From contig NC_067203.1 in assembly GCF_026262505.1 (NCBI RefSeq), positions 25,711,411 to 25,775,410 of the forward strand: 64,000 bases of DNA. The letters run 5' to 3'. The notes beneath the pieces were generated by a model. The model saw only the letters and a list, made by a program, of their open reading frames with translations, had not been told where the DNA came from and ran no database searches. The position numbers were made by a program, and so were the translations under genes. The DNA is from Trichomonas vaginalis G3 (taxonomy: Eukaryota > Parabasalia > Trichomonadida > Trichomonadidae). Positions 29,893-39,222 of this stretch are shown piece by piece (the stretch's first letter is position 1; every line of letters begins with the position of its first letter).

Positions 29893-31719
29893 TTAAGGCT
29901 CTTCCGGTTTTTCATCGGATGATGAAGAAGATGTCGATGAATCATTCTTCTTTGCCTTATTATTTCTCTTTCTAAAGAAAACAAACCAAATTGTCACAGC
30001 AAGTGCAGTAAATGCGACAACAAGAGCGCAAACAACGCCAGCAACTATTCCCACGGGGAATTTACCTGGTTCTGTTGGTTGTGGAGTGTGAGAAACATGA
30101 GAATTATTTGGAAGATCAATTTGTTTCAAATCAGAGAGTAAAAGAACACCTCCTTTATCAGGAATGATGCCTTCGAATATAGGGAAGAATGAATCATTAG
30201 ATTCTGATGCTGTCTTTCCCATACTATATGAAAATTCAAAATGAGAAATGGTATTAATGTAAGGAGTCAAAGAAAACATTGAAGGGCTTGTGAAATTAAC
30301 TTCCTTTTGTGTTACATTCTCTTCACTGCGATGATGTTTCTGTGTAAACAAAACTTTATTTGTTGAAGAGAAATTTCCGAAAAGTTTCGCCTTTGAGAAG
30401 AAATGTAGTGTAACTTCTGTATAGTTTCCTGTTGATTCATCACTAGACATGTCTCCTATAAGCAATCCTTCAGTTTTTGTCGAAATATAACTTATCATTG
30501 TCTGAAAACCATCTCCGTTTTGATAAGTATTAGTTCCTTTGATGAAAGCATACTCTATATGGCATGTTTCATCAGGATTCTTACAATAAATCTTTGAATA
30601 AAGATTTTTATCATAAGAATTTTCGTTGTTGATGATGAAAGGATTCTCTATACCTGTCTTATCAATGTACTTATCCTCTGAGAACAAATATGTCTTTGTA
30701 TCAACTAACAATGAAGTATTAGTTGCAATAACTAAATTTGACAGTGATTTGACACAATTTCCTGGTTGTATTTCCCTTGTAAATATCACATTGTAGTCAT
30801 ACGCTTGTGAATCGAGGTCTTCACACTCTCCAAATATATCAGTATCATCAGTATCGTTATTATCACTTTCTACTGATGGCTGCTCACTCACAAGATCACT
30901 CAGATATAGTTGTCCGTCAGTGAATGGTATGAAACCTTTCATTTCTATGAAATTTATCTGATTTTGATCAGAAATTGTTCCTTTTGATGAATATCTGATT
31001 GAAAATCCAATATTTATGTTCTCTTCTCCACCATCTATTTTCAATCCATATGGTTCTGTGATTGTCAGCTCTTGGGAAACTGTATTTTGATAATTTACTC
31101 CGTCATTTGTAAGGGAAGTAATGGTACTTGACGAGTCTGCACTAAATGATAGTAGTAGCTCCTGTTTTGGAAGAAAATATGCATAAACTTTATCAAAATT
31201 GTTATCATCAATTGAAATATGGTGGCCTTCGAGTTTATCATCGTAATTTGTGGTAATATAACTTACATAATCATAATTCACGTAATTGTCATCATCCTTT
31301 ACTTGAATTGAGCCTTTAATTTGGGCAATTCGAATATTGCAATTAGATTCTGAATTGTGGCAAGTGATTTTATAGTGAATTGTTTTTGACGTTGGGTTAA
31401 TGTTATTTAAAACGATTGGATTAGGAACAGGGTCATTTTCAATTGGATCATTTCCTTGTTGAACAATTGTATATTCAACATCATAATCTGTGTCACCTGC
31501 TAATATAGCATTTGAATCCGTCTTGAGGCAACCTCCTGCTGGAATTTCAATATTTTGAATTGTAAAAAGATCTGAAGTTTCGGGCTTCTGTATTTCTGTG
31601 CATTCGGAATAAGGGACTGAGTTTTCTTCACGAGAAAGCTTGTAAGAACTAATTCTGAAGAAAAACAAAGTTAGCATTATTTCAATTTGTATTTTCAATA
31701 TGATTTTTGAATACTGCAT
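29893..31719 (-). CDS. Type I membrane surface protein with duplicated extracellular unit
   Basis: This frame of up to 608 residues has a hydrophobic start, probably a signal peptide. An internal ATG at 31,677 (MLTLFFFRISSYKLS) gives a better signal length. The outer part is made of two related units. In each, a Cys is followed by an IPAGGC or QPGNC block, an IVLNN or FIINN block, a C-H/K-N...CxI(R/E) pair and an IKG strand, then a YISTK or YITTN block. A transmembrane helix (about 558-582, rich in Val, Ala and Phe) and a charged tail (RKRNNKAKKND, then Ser-rich) close the protein. It is probably displayed on the cell surface. No named family is recognised. Confidence 0.8.
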   Translation of the reverse strand: MQYSKIILKIQIEIMLTLFFFRISSYKLSREENSVPYSECTEIQKPETSDLFTIQNIEIPAGGCLKTDSNAILAGDTDYDVEYTIVQQGNDPIENDPVPNPIVLNNINPTSKTIHYKITCHNSESNCNIRIAQIKGSIQVKDDDNYVNYDYVSYITTNYDDKLEGHHISIDDNNFDKVYAYFLPKQELLLSFSADSSSTITSLTNDGVNYQNTVSQELTITEPYGLKIDGGEENINIGFSIRYSSKGTISDQNQINFIEMKGFIPFTDGQLYLSDLVSEQPSVESDNNDTDDTDIFGECEDLDSQAYDYNVIFTREIQPGNCVKSLSNLVIATNTSLLVDTKTYLFSEDKYIDKTGIENPFIINNENSYDKNLYSKIYCKNPDETCHIEYAFIKGTNTYQNGDGFQTMISYISTKTEGLLIGDMSSDESTGNYTEVTLHFFSKAKLFGNFSSTNKVLFTQKHHRSEENVTQKEVNFTSPSMFSLTPYINTISHFEFSYSMGKTASESNDSFFPIFEGIIPDKGGVLLLSDLKQIDLPNNSHVSHTPQPTEPGKFPVGIVAGVVCALVVAFTALAVTIWFVFFRKRNNKAKKNDSSTSSSSSDEKPEEP

Positions 31720-32382
31720 AACTTCGATAAATAAATGGTAGTTTAAAACACATATTTGCTATATAACAAATTATTGCGAAGTGAAGCCACATTGAAAAAA
31801 TATTCAGAACTGCGAATCAACAATTTCTAATTTGATTATTCTTATGTGAAAAGAAATATGTATTTTTTGATAGAATGGCATTTTTGTAAAGTTCAGAATT
31901 CAAAAATATATTCAAAAGCTGTTCGTCTAAAATGTTTGGTATTGAATCATGGAACTAGATATATAATTTCTTCGCTCTTTAGGAGTAAATTCAAATTTGA
32001 ATGCTTTACACTGTCATTGCGGGGTATTTTTCGATCCCCAAAAAGGATTAAATTAATAATCCCGAGTTAAAATAATAAATATTGAACCTATTTTAGTTGT
32101 CTTTTCTCATTTAGTTTAATGAGCTAGCTTTTCAATTAATTTTTCATTTTATGATTTTAATAAATGATTGTGAAAAGTGCATAGATTGCAGATTTAAAGT
32201 AATTGATTAACTTATGCAAGTGAAATTATACATAATTTCATATCACATCAGATTCGACCAAAGTTTAAATGTTAAGAATATCTAACTGTTCATATATCAG
32301 GATCAATAATCTTAAGATTGATTTAAAGCAAATATTCTTTAAAATTATGCATATAATGAGTTTTTTAAAATACACAATTCAA
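31720..32382. other. Spacer, no convincing gene
   Basis: A 74-residue frame at 31,846-32,070 lacks family features and is not supported. No repeat or RNA gene is seen. Confidence 0.55.
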
Positions 32383-35300
32383 TCATCTTTTTTTAATAAA
32401 TAATATCACCGATAGGCAAACAATACAAATAAAGAGTAAAATGATGGATGTGATGAGTACAATTACTAAATTTGAAGTCACTTTCAAGTTGAAAAATGGA
32501 AGTGATGAATTTATATATGGAAATTCATAAGTTTGATAAGTTTCAATAGGTTGAATGGAATGAAAATCAGGGTTTGATTCAAAAGCATCTTCTGGAATAA
32601 TATAAGTTGAATAGTCTGAATTTAACTTTGTATATCTATTCTCAAAATCCTTTTCCATCGTAACAGTAATTGATTGTTCGATATAATGTAAAGGATTGAT
32701 TTCAAGATTTAATCTTGCATCTTCTACAACTAGATTAATCAATTTTATTGAGCAATGATCATTAAGGCTTTCAACTCCTTTAATTTCATCTGATACTATA
32801 TTTCTTTGACGACCAAATGTGAATAGAACTAAACTTGCTCGATTCATGAAACAGTTTTGATATGTATGAAATAATGGATGACCAGCTGGGTGAAACTGAA
32901 AGCTAATGTCAAAGCAATTATAAAATGCGTTTGGATCAATTGTAACCATTGAATTTGGTATATAAACATTGCCTAATTTTGTGTTTGCAAATGAACGATC
33001 TCCAAGATAAAAAATTTTTTCATTAAATTGTAAACTCCTCAGATTTAAACAATTTGAAAAAGCCTCTGATTCAATTATTTCTAAGTTATCTGGACATACA
33101 ACTTCCTTAATATTTGAATGATTAAAGGCACCACTAGAAATTTTTATTAAACTATTGCATCCTGTTATATTCATTTCTTCAACATTTGAATCTAAAAACA
33201 GAGATTCTCTTATTAATGTGACTCTTGCCATATTAACACTCGTAAGATTTGTGCAACCTCTAAAGCAACTTATTCCAACATCTTCTAAATCATACGAAAA
33301 TGTTAATGATCTAAGTGTCTTACAATTCTGAAAACAACTTGGTCCTAAATAACTTATTACACAATCATTTGGAATGACAATTTTTTCTAAAGCAACACAA
33401 TTCTTAAATGTGTTTTCTTCGAATTTGTTGACTTGGCAAGTGAATTCAATAGTTTTTATATACTTTGATTCTCTAAATATTTCAGGTTGATAAATATGCG
33501 AAATTATTTTTTCAAGGTTTTTTGCAAAGGTGAAAGCATATTTTTCCACATATTCTACTGATGATGGAATTGTGAATTCATTTTGTGTATTTGCGGAAGC
33601 ATATGCATATAGTTTTTTATAATCAGAGCTGTATAACACTCCATTTTCAAATCTTAAACTATCATTGTGAGTTTCAATTTCTCTTAGATTTGGCATTTCA
33701 CACTGATATAAATTAAATGTGAAACTATCCAATTCATCGCTTAATATTATTTTTTCAAGGAAAGGAAGTTGAATTAAATACTTTGTATTACTCATATAAT
33801 CATTATTTTCAAATTCTTCTTGATTTATCCAATATGCCTCTGCATCAGAGAAGATAACTGAAACATACCACATTACATTTTGTCCATAAATATAGTGAAA
33901 GTATTCGGTTTTATTATATACTCTCGATATATATAGTTCTTTTATATGTGAATTATTGAATGAATTGATGCAAAAATCGATACCCCTTGTATTTATGTTT
34001 TCTACTTTTGTATTTTCAAATGCTCTCTTTCCTATAGATTTAATACTATTTGGCAATACAACCTCTGTCAAACTAATGCAGTCTTTGAATTGATAACTAT
34101 AAATTCTTTCAATTCCTTCTGCAAATACCACATTTTTTAGCTTTTTGCAATCATAAAATGTTGTAAAATCATCACTTATAAATATATTCATTTCTGTTAT
34201 ATATGTATGATCCAAAACACCTCTGAATGTCATAATTTCACTCTCAATTGAATAAGCTGAAATATTTTCATTCCATATACTTATATCTATCTTATAACAT
34301 AATTGAAATATTTGTTGGCCCACACTCATTGGATGATCTGCCCAACCTATCACGTTTGTTAAATTTGGGCAATAAAAAAAAGAATTTTCTGCTATGTACT
34401 GGCAATCAGATAAATCAACTTCTTCAAGAGATATTAGATTGTTTGCACAATATAAATTGATAAAGCCACGATGAAGTGTTCTAATATTTGGGCAATCTGA
34501 AATTGAAATTCCTTCTGTTCCATATGGATATTGAAGTTCTTCAATGTTCATATTGCGTATACTAATTGAATATACCATTGCATTGAATATAACTGTCCTT
34601 ACAGTTTCTATGTTAAAATCGAATTCGATATAGCTTTTGGAAACAATTTTTTTAATCGGCGATCCGGCCAGATATGAAAGTCTGATATTTTGTACATTTT
34701 CTCCGAATTCAACTTCTGTTAAATTTGTGTAACAAAGTGAAAATGATCCTATTTCAGATACATTATTTGAATTCTTTATTTCACACAAAGATTTGCATTT
34801 ATAAAATGCATAAGATCCAATGATTTTATATATTTCAGCAACTTTCAAATGGCAACATTTCATACATGCAAAATCTGACACTTTTGTTAAAGAAGCAGGA
34901 AAGTGGATCTCTCTGATAGCAGAATTTGCAAAGCAATATGGTTCGATAGAATTTAAACTGCCAAAATTAACTGTTTTAAGCTTTTTACACTTAGAAAATG
35001 CAAAATATCCAATGGAAATGATATTTTCAAGATTGATATCAGAAATAGAGCTATTAAAAAAAGAAAAATTGCCAATATATTTGATGTTATCACACAACTT
35101 GACGCTAGTTATATTATTATTGTTCATGAAAAGGTTCTTTGTAATTTCTTTTATTTTTTCTGCATTGATTTCGATGTTCCTGGCATAGGTTAGACCAGGA
35201 AAATTTGGAATATTTTCTAATCCGCCCTTAATTATGACTTTTCGATCAGGATTTTTTTGTATTAAAATTGAGATTTCATTTAAGTTGCAATTTTCATCTA

Positions 35301-35385
35301 TAATGATGAATGAGTTACTATTTTCCTCTGATGAAATATAAATATGATTAGTTAATAATGCATGGATTAAAAAATGACTGTTCAT
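32383..35385 (-). CDS. BspA-like leucine-rich-repeat membrane protein
   Basis: This is a 1,000-residue surface protein made of BspA/TpLRR-type repeats. Typical units read AFxxCxxLxxIxxP, seen as FKNCVALEKIVIPNDC, FQNCKTLRSLTFSYD and FSNCLNLRSLQFNEK. Near the end a transmembrane helix (VIVLITSIILLFICIVCL) is followed by a very short KKR cytoplasmic end. Trichomonads carry hundreds of such proteins, several tied to surface exposure and adhesion. A longer start at 35,595 exists, but the ATG at 35,385 is preferred because a TCACA initiator sits about ten bases upstream. It is head-to-head with another gene of the same family (36,130). Confidence 0.9.
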   Translation of the reverse strand: MNSHFLIHALLTNHIYISSEENSNSFIIIDENCNLNEISILIQKNPDRKVIIKGGLENIPNFPGLTYARNIEINAEKIKEITKNLFMNNNNITSVKLCDNIKYIGNFSFFNSSISDINLENIISIGYFAFSKCKKLKTVNFGSLNSIEPYCFANSAIREIHFPASLTKVSDFACMKCCHLKVAEIYKIIGSYAFYKCKSLCEIKNSNNVSEIGSFSLCYTNLTEVEFGENVQNIRLSYLAGSPIKKIVSKSYIEFDFNIETVRTVIFNAMVYSISIRNMNIEELQYPYGTEGISISDCPNIRTLHRGFINLYCANNLISLEEVDLSDCQYIAENSFFYCPNLTNVIGWADHPMSVGQQIFQLCYKIDISIWNENISAYSIESEIMTFRGVLDHTYITEMNIFISDDFTTFYDCKKLKNVVFAEGIERIYSYQFKDCISLTEVVLPNSIKSIGKRAFENTKVENINTRGIDFCINSFNNSHIKELYISRVYNKTEYFHYIYGQNVMWYVSVIFSDAEAYWINQEEFENNDYMSNTKYLIQLPFLEKIILSDELDSFTFNLYQCEMPNLREIETHNDSLRFENGVLYSSDYKKLYAYASANTQNEFTIPSSVEYVEKYAFTFAKNLEKIISHIYQPEIFRESKYIKTIEFTCQVNKFEENTFKNCVALEKIVIPNDCVISYLGPSCFQNCKTLRSLTFSYDLEDVGISCFRGCTNLTSVNMARVTLIRESLFLDSNVEEMNITGCNSLIKISSGAFNHSNIKEVVCPDNLEIIESEAFSNCLNLRSLQFNEKIFYLGDRSFANTKLGNVYIPNSMVTIDPNAFYNCFDISFQFHPAGHPLFHTYQNCFMNRASLVLFTFGRQRNIVSDEIKGVESLNDHCSIKLINLVVEDARLNLEINPLHYIEQSITVTMEKDFENRYTKLNSDYSTYIIPEDAFESNPDFHSIQPIETYQTYEFPYINSSLPFFNLKVTSNLVIVLITSIILLFICIVCLSVILFIKKR

Positions 35386-35392
35386 TTTAAAA

Positions 35393-35397
35393 TGTGA
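35393..35397 (-). promoter_or_regulatory. Initiator (Inr) of the BspA-like gene
   Basis: TCACA on the minus strand fits TCA-pyrimidine-A/T. Its presumed start A (35,395) is ten bases before the ATG at 35,385, which argues for the shorter protein. Confidence 0.65.
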
Positions 35398-36129
35398 GAC
35401 CAAATTGTGAAACCATATTGAAATTGTTTTCACAGAATTCTCAAATAAAATTATAATTTCTGACTGATGCTGTGTTATGTTTATTACTAGGAAGAAGAAA
35501 TATATTATATTTTTTAGAGTTTTTCGATATAATGTCCTATGATTCAAAATTATGCACATGTCAGATATAAGATCTAGTGTAATTTCTTTATTCAATTTTT
35601 AATTGAGATGGTGTAACAAAAATTGAATATTCTTTCATAAATTAATTACATCGAAACAACGATTTAGAATTCAATATATTTCAAGCTGATTAATTAAGTA
35701 AAAATCCGTAAGTCTGATAATGACAGTTTGTGAACTTTGATCAGATTATGATTTTTCTTGAAATAATTACTCACTGAGTTTTTTTAATGCAAAAATAATC
35801 AGTTGAAATTAGCTATAACAGTATTTATTTGAAATAAAGAAGAATGGTGAATATATGCTGGTATGATCCATATATGTTTAATTCATAGTCAACATGAATG
35901 TGTTCATGAATTGATTGAATTCGATGTAAAATTAATGCATATTACACAATTTAACCCTATTTCTGAATAAATAGTGTTTAATTCCAATTATCTTAATTTC
36001 AATATGCAGTATTGAATGGGAAATGTTTTGTAAGAATTGAAATAATTCCTAATGAAATCTCATTAATAACTAGATTGAATTCATTTAAACTTAATATAGA
36101 TTTTTTGTGAATTTTTAATATTATAAAAA
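35398..36129. other. Divergent spacer between two BspA-like genes
   Basis: This AT-rich spacer contains no gene. TCATT at 36,080 could be an initiator for the rightward gene, but it lies about 50 bases from the ATG, longer than usual. Confidence 0.5.
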
Positions 36130-36874
36130 ATGTTCCAGACAATAATTCTCAAGGTATTCATTCATAAGAATGTTGTATTACAAAATGAACCATCTAAACA
36201 TGGATCAACATTACTATTTACATCTTCTGAAGATTTGGAACAAGCTGAAAGTATTCGTGATTTAATTAACAGTGAAAACATTGATACAATTAATATAACA
36301 GGCGATACAATAAAAGAAATTCCAACAACATATCCAAATTATTTTCTTTATGTACAATATATTAATATTGACGCATCCAAAGTGGAAGAAATTCCTAATT
36401 ACTTCTGCGAAAGCAGTTTAAAATTGAAGGAAATAAATATTCATCAAGGAGTTAGATACATTAATTCAAGGGCATTCTACTATTCTACATTGGAAAAAAT
36501 CAATTTGTTGAATGTCGAATTTATAAGTTCTGATGCATTTACCCATTGTCATCAATTAAAAGATCTCACAATATCTAAACTATCATTTATTTATTCATTT
36601 GAATATTCATGTATTATCAATTTGAATCTAACTTCTGAGTATGATGTCGTTACATTCTTAGCGCATTTACCATATCTCGAAAGCATTTACATCAAATCTT
36701 GTCGATTTCTTGGAAAATTTGCAAATTGCGCGAATTTGAAATTAACTATAATTGAAGATCAATCAAAATTGATTACCCCAAGTTTGAATTTAGATCTTTC
36801 TACACTGAACAAAATTGACAGTTATGCCTTTCAATATTCAAAAATAAAAGATGTTACATTTGATGCATGTGATC
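36130..36874 (+). pseudogene. BspA-like LRR gene, 5' part, split by Polinton copy 2
   Basis: This host gene encodes BspA-type repeats (FCESSLKLKEINIHQGVRYI, then SRAFYYSTLEKINL, DAFTHCHQLKDLTI and YAFQYSKIKDVTFDAC). Reading runs straight into the A-run that begins Polinton copy 2. The repeat pattern picks up again at 61,725 on the other side of the element, with a shared 5-base target duplication, so this is one host gene cut by insertion. As it stands, any product would end in a lysine run from the A-tract. The amino end lacks a clear signal peptide, and the start is uncertain. Confidence 0.88.
36870..36874. repeat. Target site duplication, left
   Basis: TGATC here is repeated at 61,725-61,729 directly after the element's other end. 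Polintons usually duplicate 5-6 bases. One base is ambiguous because the element ends in T. Confidence 0.75.
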
Positions 36875-37060
36875 AAAAAAAAAAAAAAAAAAAAAAAAAA
36901 GGGTAGTGGGGCTTCCAGGCACTTCGTGCCTTCTAGCCCTGAGGATGATTGGTATAATGAAGTTTTTTTTTCTTGGGGTGTCCTTCCAGGCACTTCGTGC
37001 CTTCTAGCCCACATAAATGAAGTTTTTATTCGGAGGTCTTCCAGGAGCTTTTCACAAATT
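36875..37060. repeat. Left terminal repeat of Polinton copy 2
   Basis: A 26-base A-run is followed by GGGTAGTGGGGCTTCCAGGC. A second GCTAGAAGG-type hairpin copy lies near 36,983, and a partial third (CTTCCAGGAGCTTTTCAC) lies near 37,044. AGGCACTTCGTGCCT can form a stem. Small frames here (36,838-37,147) only reflect the repeat. Confidence 0.88.
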
Positions 37061-37075
37061 ATATATGTTTTCATG

Positions 37076-37475
37076 TTTTGTCAAGACTTCTTCGTAAATG
37101 TTTTGTCAAGACTTCTTCGTAAATGTTTTGTCAAGACTTCTTCGTAAATGTTTTGTCAAGACTTCTTCGTAAATGTTTTGTCAAGACTTCTTCGTAAAAT
37201 CAGACAAAAATATATTTTAGGGTAGAAGGGTATATCTAACCTCTTTTCTAACCTCTTTTCTACCCTCTTGAATTTTCATGAAATTTACACCAAAAATATA
37301 TTTTAGGGTAGAAGGGTATATCTAACCTCTTTTCTAACCTCTTTTCTACCCTCTTGAATTTTCATGAAATTTACACCAAAAATATATTTTAGGGTAGAAG
37401 GGTATATCTAACCTCTTTTCTAACCTCTTTTCTACCCTCTTGAATTTTCATGAAATTTACACCAAAAATATACTA
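37076..37475. repeat. Subterminal repeats of copy 2, left
   Basis: Five units of about 25 bases (TGTTTTGTCAAGACTTCTTC and onward) are followed by three tandem copies of an 87-88-base unit. Each copy holds AAAATATATTTTAGGGTAGA, a GGGTA...TAACC inverted pair and TAACCTCTTTTC direct repeats. The mariner is inserted at the end of the array. Confidence 0.88.
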
Positions 37476-37477
37476 TA

Positions 37478-38776
37478 GGGTGTCCAAAGGTGTGTTTAGC
37501 ACAAACCTGAATACTGCGAATAGAAATAAACAAGTTACATATATATAAAGATTATTTAAATATAATCACCATTGGATTCAATCACGCGTTCGCAGCGATC
37601 GATCCAGGCTTGAAAGACACGCTTTAAATCATCATGAGAAAATTGCTCAAATTGCTCTCTTACAAAATTTTCAAGATCATCTGGACTCGCGAATTCGCGT
37701 CCTTCAGCTCTCTTTTTTAGCGTGCCGAATAAATAAAAGTCAGAGGGTGCAATATCAGGTGAATAAATTGGGTTTGGAACAACTTTGACATTGTTTTCCA
37801 ACAAGTAATTCATTACCTTATGACTTTTGTGAACTCTTGAATTATCAAAATGAATTGCAAACTTTTGTTTTTGTTGTTTGGATTTCTCAAACTCATCAGA
37901 ATTGATAATTTGAGTAAGAACATTGTCAATTAGATACTGAGCATTCATCATATTAGGTTTTTGAAGAATATCAATTGCGATGATGACATTCACGCCCCAA
38001 AAAACCGACAACATCATCATTGGTGTGTCAATTTTTTTCTTCGGGAATGTTTGCGGATTTTCATCCTTCGGGATCCACATGATTTTGGCTTCTGTTGCAT
38101 ATTGAAACCAAGACTCGTCCCCTGTTACTAAAAAGCGAAACTTCTTGGATTGATACGCACCCAATATAGAGAGGAGCTCTTTCGAAGATTGGACTCTAGA
38201 TTTTTTTTGAACTGAATTAAGGTTGTGCGGAACCCAACGTGTATACGCTAGTTTGTAGTTCAAATAATTGTGCAGATAATAACTGACTGTTGTACGTGGT
38301 ATCTTTGTCATCTCCTCTATCCTTCTGAGTGATGCTCTTGGGTCTTCATCTAGCGCTTGAAGAATTGCTTTGATTTTTCTTTGATCCGGCGATTTTTTGT
38401 CAATTTTTATGATGGCGCCTTTTTGTTCATGAAGTGATACATCCTAACATGATACGTTACAGTGGAATAGCTAGGAGCATCCATACCGAAGCATTTTACC
38501 AATGTCTCGTAGATTTTTTTACAGTCTTTGCATTTTTTTGCAAGAGCGAGGATGTTTTCTTTATGATTCATTAAAAAAATGAAAAAAATCCCGCCAAAAT
38601 TTCCCGCGAAACCGCCTCTTGTCTCAAAATTCATTTTATATACCGGCATGGCGCCAAAATACAACATACTCATCATATACATATATTCATATTTTTTATT
38701 ATATATTTATAATCAGCATATATCTCCTTTAATAGTCTCATATAGAGCGCTGTGCTAAACGCACCTTTGGACACCC
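37478..38776 (-). mobile_element. Mariner transposon nested in Polinton copy 2
   Basis: This is a 1,299-base element with inverted ends GGGTGTCCAAAGGTG(T/C)GTTTAG plus a further CAC, flanked by a TA duplication (37,476-37,477 and 38,777-38,778). Length, ends, TA target and the D,D34D transposase fit the Tvmar-type mariners of Trichomonas. It inserted into the subterminal repeat array, so it is younger than the Polinton copy. Confidence 0.92.
37556..38571 (-). CDS. Mariner transposase, apparently frameshifted once
   Basis: This cut-and-paste transposase has its catalytic triad visible in the C-terminal frame (37,556-38,311 and open further upstream): VTGDESWF, HFDNSRVH and YSPDIAPSDFYLFG, with exactly 34 residues between the second and third catalytic aspartates (D34D). 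The N-terminal helix-turn-helix part starts at about 38,571 (MNHKENILALAKKCKD) in another frame that stops near 38,407. A second motif (SPDQRKIKAILQALDEDPR) continues in the C-terminal frame. The simplest reading is one frameshift near 38,410-38,430, so this copy is probably inactive unless the sequence is wrong there. Confidence 0.88.
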
Positions 38777-38778
38777 TA

Positions 38779-39200
38779 TACTAGGGTCATTTACGAAGAA
38801 ATCTCAACAAAGTCTTTACGATGAAGTCTTGACAAAGTCTTTACGAAGAAGTCTCAACAAAGTCTTTACGAAGAAGTCTTAACAAAGTCTTTACGAAGAA
38901 ATTCATGAAAATTCAAGAGGGTAGAAAAGAGGTTAGAAAAGAGGTTAGATATACCCTTCTACCCTAAAATATATTTTTGGGTCATTTACGAAGAAGTCTT
39001 AACAAAGTCTTTACGAAGAAGTCTCAACAAAGTCTTTACGAAGAAATTCATGAAAATTCAAGAGGGTAGAAAAGAGGTTAGAAAAGAGGTTAGATATACC
39101 CTTCTACCCTAAAATATATTTTTGGGTCATTTACACTCATTTACGAAGAAATCTCAACAAAGTCTTTACGAAGAAGTCACAATAAAACATCTGTCAAAAA
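38779..39200. repeat. Subterminal repeats of copy 2, inner block
   Basis: AAGTCTTTACGAAGAAGTCT-like units alternate with two full GGGTA/GGTTA-type modules (about 38,908-38,985 and 39,060-39,118) before the first gene. They run in the opposite direction to the left block, matching the arrangement at the right end (60,760-61,140). Confidence 0.85.
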
Positions 39201-39222
39201 CCGCTTTTTAACTTCACTTAAA

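Noticed and set aside
31846-32070. 74-residue frame upstream of the surface protein gene
   Set aside because: No family features and no conserved context.
36838-37147. Frames crossing the left end of copy 2
   Set aside because: They run through the A-run and hairpin motifs; no coding signal.
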